Assembly (NCBI GenBank): GCA_017305715.1
Contig: JAFKKG010000017.1
Coordinates: 154,305 to 218,304, forward strand
From: Hyphomicrobiales bacterium
Lineage (GTDB): Bacteria; Pseudomonadota; Alphaproteobacteria; Rhizobiales; Xanthobacteraceae
DNA length: 64,000 nt
Direction: 5' to 3'
Each line of letters begins with the position of its first letter. Positions within the stretch are counted from its first letter, which is position 1. The notes beneath the pieces were generated by a model. The model saw only the letters and a program-made list of their open reading frames with translations, ran no database searches and was not told the DNA's origin. The translations under genes were made by a program, and so were the position numbers. Below, piece after piece: positions 59,136-64,000 of the stretch.

Positions 59136-60308
59136 ATGAAAAAAGCATTCTGGCTGGCGGGCGCAATGGCTATGGCGCTGGCACAGCCCGCATCCGCAGG
59201 CGACACCATCAAGATCGGGTTCGTCTCGACCTTCAGCGGTCCGACCGCTGTCATCGGCAACGACATGCGCAACGCGTTCGAACTGGCGCTCGACCATCTG
59301 GGCCGCAAGATGGGCGGCAAGCCGGTCGAGGTGATTTACGAAGATGACGGCCAGAAGCCGGATGTCGGCAAGCAGAAGACCGAAAAGCTGATCCAGTCCG
59401 ACAAGGTCGATTTCATCGCCGGCTATATCTGGTCCAACGTGCTGCTCGCCTCGCTGAAGACCGCGGTCGATGCGAAGACCTTCCTGATCTCGGCCAATGC
59501 CGGTCCGTCGCAGCTCGCCGGCGAGTTGTGCTCGCCTTACGTGTTCTCGACCTCCTGGCAGAACGACCAGACGCCGCAGGCGATGGGTGTCTACATGAAC
59601 CAGAAGGGCGTCAAGTCGGTGTTCCTGATCGGCCCGAACTATGCCGCCGGCAAGGACATGCTGGCCGGCCTGAAGAGCACGTTCAAGGGCGAAGTGGTCG
59701 GCGAGGAATACACCGTGTGGCCCAGCCAGCTCGACTTCTCCGCCGAACTCACCAAGGCGAAGAATTCCAAGGCCGAGTCGATCTTCGTGTTCTATCCGGG
59801 CGCTGCCGGCGTGCAGTTCCTCAACCAGTATGCGCAGGCCGGCATCAAGTCGCAGATTCCGCTCTATACGGCCTTCACGATCGACGAATTGTCGCTGCCG
59901 CTGCAGAAGGACAATGCGATCGGCATTCCCGGCGCCCAGGAATGGGTCAACGACCTGCCGAACCCCGAGAACAAGAGGTTCGTGGAGGATTACCGCAAGA
60001 AATATCCCGGCCTGCGTCCGACCTATTACGGCGCCCAATCCTATGACGCGGCGCAGTTGATCAACAGCGCTGTTGTCGCCGTGAAGGGCGATACCTCGAA
60101 GAAGGACGAGATGAAGGCCGAGATGGAGAAGGCCAACTTCAAATCGCTGCGCGGTCCGTTCAAATACGGCAAGAACCACATCCCGATCCAGAACTTCTAC
60201 CTGCAGGACGTGGTCAAGGACGCCGACGGCCAGCTCTCGCTCAAGACGGTGGCGACCATCGTCAAGGACGACCAGGATCGTTTCGCCGACAAGTGCCCGA
60301 TGAAGTGA
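59136..60308 (+). CDS. Branched-chain-type ABC binding protein of the aromatic cluster
   Basis: 390-residue periplasmic binding protein. A signal peptide (KKAFWLAGAMAMALAQPASA) is followed by GDTIKIGFVSTFSGPTAVIGNDMRNAFELALDHLGRKMGGKPVEVIYEDDGQKPD. It is more like the LivK/amide-binding group than like the two aromatic-type proteins above. It heads a full importer set (permeases and ATPases follow). Probable cargo is the aromatic amine or acid degraded by the cluster, from context. Confidence 0.92.
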   Translation: MKKAFWLAGAMAMALAQPASAGDTIKIGFVSTFSGPTAVIGNDMRNAFELALDHLGRKMGGKPVEVIYEDDGQKPDVGKQKTEKLIQSDKVDFIAGYIWSNVLLASLKTAVDAKTFLISANAGPSQLAGELCSPYVFSTSWQNDQTPQAMGVYMNQKGVKSVFLIGPNYAAGKDMLAGLKSTFKGEVVGEEYTVWPSQLDFSAELTKAKNSKAESIFVFYPGAAGVQFLNQYAQAGIKSQIPLYTAFTIDELSLPLQKDNAIGIPGAQEWVNDLPNPENKRFVEDYRKKYPGLRPTYYGAQSYDAAQLINSAVVAVKGDTSKKDEMKAEMEKANFKSLRGPFKYGKNHIPIQNFYLQDVVKDADGQLSLKTVATIVKDDQDRFADKCPMK

Positions 60309-60325
60309 TCGCGGGTTCTTTCGAC

Positions 60326-60368
60326 GCATGATCCGCCAAAACCTGAACGGCCTTGGCAAGGATCATGC
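60326..60368. repeat. Palindromic repeat, family 5 (diverged copy)
   Basis: GCATGATCC (60326-60334) and GGATCATGC (60360-60368) form a 9-bp stem with a 25-bp interior, related to the element at 32815-32859. It lies just after the binding-protein stop and before the terminator-like hairpin. Confidence 0.65.
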
Positions 60369-60385
60369 ATCCAATAAGAAAATGG

Positions 60386-60418
60386 GCGGCGGCGCAGCAC
60401 GCGCTGCCGCTGTTTTTT
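60386..60418 (+). terminator. Rho-independent terminator between the binding-protein gene and livH
   Basis: GCGGCGGCGC / GCGCTGCCGC is a 10-bp stem with one G-U pair and a five-base loop, followed after TG by six Ts (60413-60418). Incomplete termination here would give more binding protein than membrane components, a common arrangement in ABC importers. Confidence 0.75.
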
Positions 60419-60485
60419 CGCCTTGATGGGCTTAATCGCGCCAGGCGCGCGGGGTTGATGCTGTCGCCATGGAGAGGGCACTAGG

Positions 60486-61400
60486 TTGGTTCTCGTCGAA
60501 CAATCGCTGAACGGATTGCAGTTCGGCCTGCTGCTGTTCCTGCTGGCGGCGGGGCTGACGCTGGTGTTCGGCATCATGGATTTCGTCAATCTGGCGCACG
60601 GCTCGCTCTATATGATGGGCGCCTATTTCGCCGCGACGTTCACCGCCTGGACCGGAAGTTTCATCCTCGGCGTGCTGCTGGCGCTCGGCGCCACGCTGCT
60701 GCTCGGGATCGTGCTGGAATTCGTAGCGCTCAGACATCTCTACGGCCGCGACCATCTCGATCAGGTGCTGGCAACCTTCGGCCTGATCCTGTTCTTCAAC
60801 GACGCGGTGCGGCTGATCTGGGGCCCGGCCGGCCTCGCGCTGCCGCTGCCGGCATGGCTCACCGTGCCGGTCCAGATCCTCCCCGGCGTGTTCTATCCGG
60901 CCTACCGGCTGTCGATCATCGTGGTCGCGCTCGTCGTTGCCGCGCTGCTCTATCTCGTTGTGATGCGGACCCGGATCGGCATGCTGATCCGCGCCGGCGC
61001 TTCCAACCGCGAAATGATCGGCGCGCTCGGCATCAACATCAAATTGCTGTTCACGCTGGTGTTCGGGCTTGGCGCGGCGCTCGCCGGCCTCGCCGGGCTG
61101 ATGCAGGCGCCGATCCTCACGGTGCAGATCGGCATGGGCGAGAACATCCTGATTCTCGCCTTTGTCATCATCGTGATCGGTGGCATCGGCTCGATCCGCG
61201 GTGCGTTCCTGGCCGCGATCTTTGTCGGCATGATCGATACGCTCGGCCGCGCTTTCCTGCCGGACCTGTTGCGCATGGTGTTGAGTTCGGCCGCAGCCTC
61301 CACCGCCGCACCCGCTCTGTCCTCGATGCTGATCTACCTCCTGATGGCCATCGTACTGGTGGTGCGGCCAGAGGGGCTGTTTCCGGCCGCCAAGCGATGA
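60486..61400 (+). CDS. Branched-chain-type ABC permease (LivH-like)
   Basis: 304-residue permease with about eight helices, starting LVEQSLNGLQFGLLLFLLAAGLTLVFGIMDFVNLAHGSLYMMGAYFAA, the standard LivH N-terminus. The start appears to be TTG at 60486. The coupling segment ASNREMIGALGINIKLLFTLVFGLGAALAGLAG is conserved. It pairs with the LivM-like protein, whose gene overlaps by 4 bp. Confidence 0.93.
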   Translation: MVLVEQSLNGLQFGLLLFLLAAGLTLVFGIMDFVNLAHGSLYMMGAYFAATFTAWTGSFILGVLLALGATLLLGIVLEFVALRHLYGRDHLDQVLATFGLILFFNDAVRLIWGPAGLALPLPAWLTVPVQILPGVFYPAYRLSIIVVALVVAALLYLVVMRTRIGMLIRAGASNREMIGALGINIKLLFTLVFGLGAALAGLAGLMQAPILTVQIGMGENILILAFVIIVIGGIGSIRGAFLAAIFVGMIDTLGRAFLPDLLRMVLSSAAASTAAPALSSMLIYLLMAIVLVVRPEGLFPAAKR

Positions 61401-62336
61401 AATCTCACATCAATCTCCGCAACGTCGTCGTGGCGCTGGTCGCTGCCGGACTGGTATTGTTGCCGCTCTATTCGCAGCTCAGCGGCAACATCTTCATCCT
61501 GACGCTGTTCACCCGCATCATCATCTTTGCGCTCGCCGCGGCCAGCCTCAATCTCATCATGGGGTATGGCGGCATGATGAGCTTCGGCCATGCCGCCTAT
61601 CTCGGCATCGGCGGCTATGCGGTCGGCATCCTCGCGCATGAGGGCATCGGCTCCGGTTTCATCCAATGGCCGGTGGCGCTGGCGGTGTCGGCGCTCTATG
61701 CACTGGTGATCGGCGCGCTCAGCCTGCGCACCCGTGGCGTCTATTTCATCATGATCACGCTCGCCTTTGCCCAGATGGCCTATTACATCGCCTCGGGCAT
61801 GTCGCGGTACGGCGGCGACGACGGGCTGACGATCTACAAGCGCAGCACGTTCGGCGGCCTCATCGATCTGTCGAACCGCGTCCAGTTCTACTATCTCTGT
61901 CTCGCCTGCCTGTTCGGCGGCATCTACCTGATCTGGCGCATCATCAACTCACGCTTCGGCATGGTGGTGCAGGGCGTGCGCTCCAATGAGCAGCGCATGC
62001 AGGCGATCGGCTTTCACGCCAACCGCTATCGCCTGGTCTGTTTCGTGATCTCCGGCACGATCTGCGGCCTGGCCGGCGCGCTGCTGGCGAACAACACCGA
62101 CTTCGTCAGCCCTGCCGGCATGTACTGGACCCGCTCCGGCGAACTGATGGTGATGGTGGTGTTCGGCGGCATGGGCTCGCTGTTCGGTCCGGTCATCGGC
62201 GCGATCTTCTTCCTGGTGCTGGAGGAAGTGCTGTCGCAATTCACCGAATATTGGGCGCTGATCATGGGGCCGCTGTTGCTGCTGGTCGTGCTGTTCGCGC
62301 GCGGCGGCATCATGGGGCTGCTCGGGAGGTTCAGCC

Positions 62337-62344
<8 letters not shown>
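61397..62344 (+). CDS. Branched-chain-type ABC permease (LivM-like)
   Basis: 315-residue permease (ALAAASLNLIMGYGGMMSFGHAAYLGIGGYAVGIL is the LivM hallmark). The coupling region is GVRSNEQRMQAIGFHANRYRLVCFVISGTICGLAGALLA. The ATG at 61397 overlaps the livH-like stop as ATGA. It forms the second half of the membrane channel. Confidence 0.93.
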
Positions 62345-63825
<1,481 letters not shown>

Positions 63826-63845
63826 GTAACCACAAATCCGCTTCG

Positions 63846-63870
63846 TCATGGCCGGGCTTGACCCACGGCT
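63846..63870. repeat. Partial family 1 palindromic repeat
   Basis: TCATGGCCGGGCTTGACCCACGG matches the left arm of the element at 11216, then diverges. The right arm is missing. The rest of the window (63871-64000) contains only short open frames with no recognisable product. Confidence 0.55.
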
Positions 63871-64000
63871 GTCCGGTTCATTGGAAGTATAATCCAAGTT
63901 TCAACTGATTTGGACATATGGGAATTGGCAGTAACGGTTCGAGCAGTCGGTCGATCGGTCGTCTTTGCATAAGGTTTGCTCGGACCAGGCGAGCGAACTC

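Noticed and set aside
63871-64000. Possible transposase end or start in the last 130 bases
   Set aside because: Short open frames exist on both strands, but none is long enough or recognisable.

Overview
The window looks like chromosomal DNA of a metabolically versatile alphaproteobacterium in the Bradyrhizobium/Rhodopseudomonas group (Nitrobacteraceae). The grounds are high GC throughout, a CYP199A-type P450, feruloyl-CoA synthase paralogues, many ABC solute-binding proteins, and several families of short palindromic intergenic repeats of the kind common in that group. No rRNA, tRNA, CRISPR array, prophage or intact insertion sequence was seen. Genus is inferred from protein likeness, not from a marker gene.

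Layout. 1-3.1 kb: sulfite dehydrogenase soxC and the start of soxD, divergent from an ArsR-type regulator and a DUF938 methyltransferase. 3.1-9.9 kb: prolyl oligopeptidase, two MFS carriers, a SnoaL-like protein, a VOC protein and a carboxymuconolactone-decarboxylase-like protein. 10-12.5 kb: a pair of acyl-CoA dehydrogenases that may form a heteromer. 12.7-17.1 kb: an orphan amino-acid-binding protein, an L,D-transpeptidase, and a cyanide-insensitive bd-type quinol oxidase (cioAB) with a 42-residue DUF2474 subunit. 17.2-18.2 kb: a membrane-protein gene broken by an exact 10-bp tandem duplication. 18.7-26 kb: an ECF sigma factor, a three-protein phosphorelay (kinase, receiver-kinase hybrid, OmpR-type regulator) preceded by a remnant of a TRAP binding protein, and a divergent UgpB-like binding protein.

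27-37.5 kb: an apparent nitrogen-scavenging unit. A peptide-type ABC transporter (dppA-B-C and a fused dppDF) leads into atzG-atzE-atzH-like genes, a GntR regulator and a convergent allophanate-hydrolase (atzF-like) gene. Both transcription units begin with textbook sigma-54 (-24/-12) promoters. The cyanuric acid and biuret hydrolases that normally feed AtzE are absent, so the upstream substrate is open.

37.8-46.8 kb: a lignin-monomer module with two feruloyl-CoA-synthase-like ligases, two MarR regulators, two branched-chain-type binding proteins without permeases, and a CYP199A-like P450 without redox partners. 46.9-50.5 kb: a stomatin-like protein, type II NADH dehydrogenase, and an ECF41-like sigma factor with a small partner gene.

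50.6-63.8 kb: an aromatic catabolic cluster. A LysR regulator faces a glutamine-synthetase-like ligase and the two subunits of a Rieske ring-hydroxylating oxygenase, the combination known from aniline dioxygenase systems. Then come a GntR regulator, a gentisate-1,2-dioxygenase-like bicupin, a fumarylacetoacetase-family hydrolase, a flavin-reductase-like protein and a complete branched-chain-type ABC importer. My reading is gamma-glutamylation of an aromatic amine or aminobenzoate, ring hydroxylation, gentisate-type ring cleavage and hydrolysis. This is the best candidate in the window for an undescribed pathway. The sigma-54/AtzGEH unit is second.
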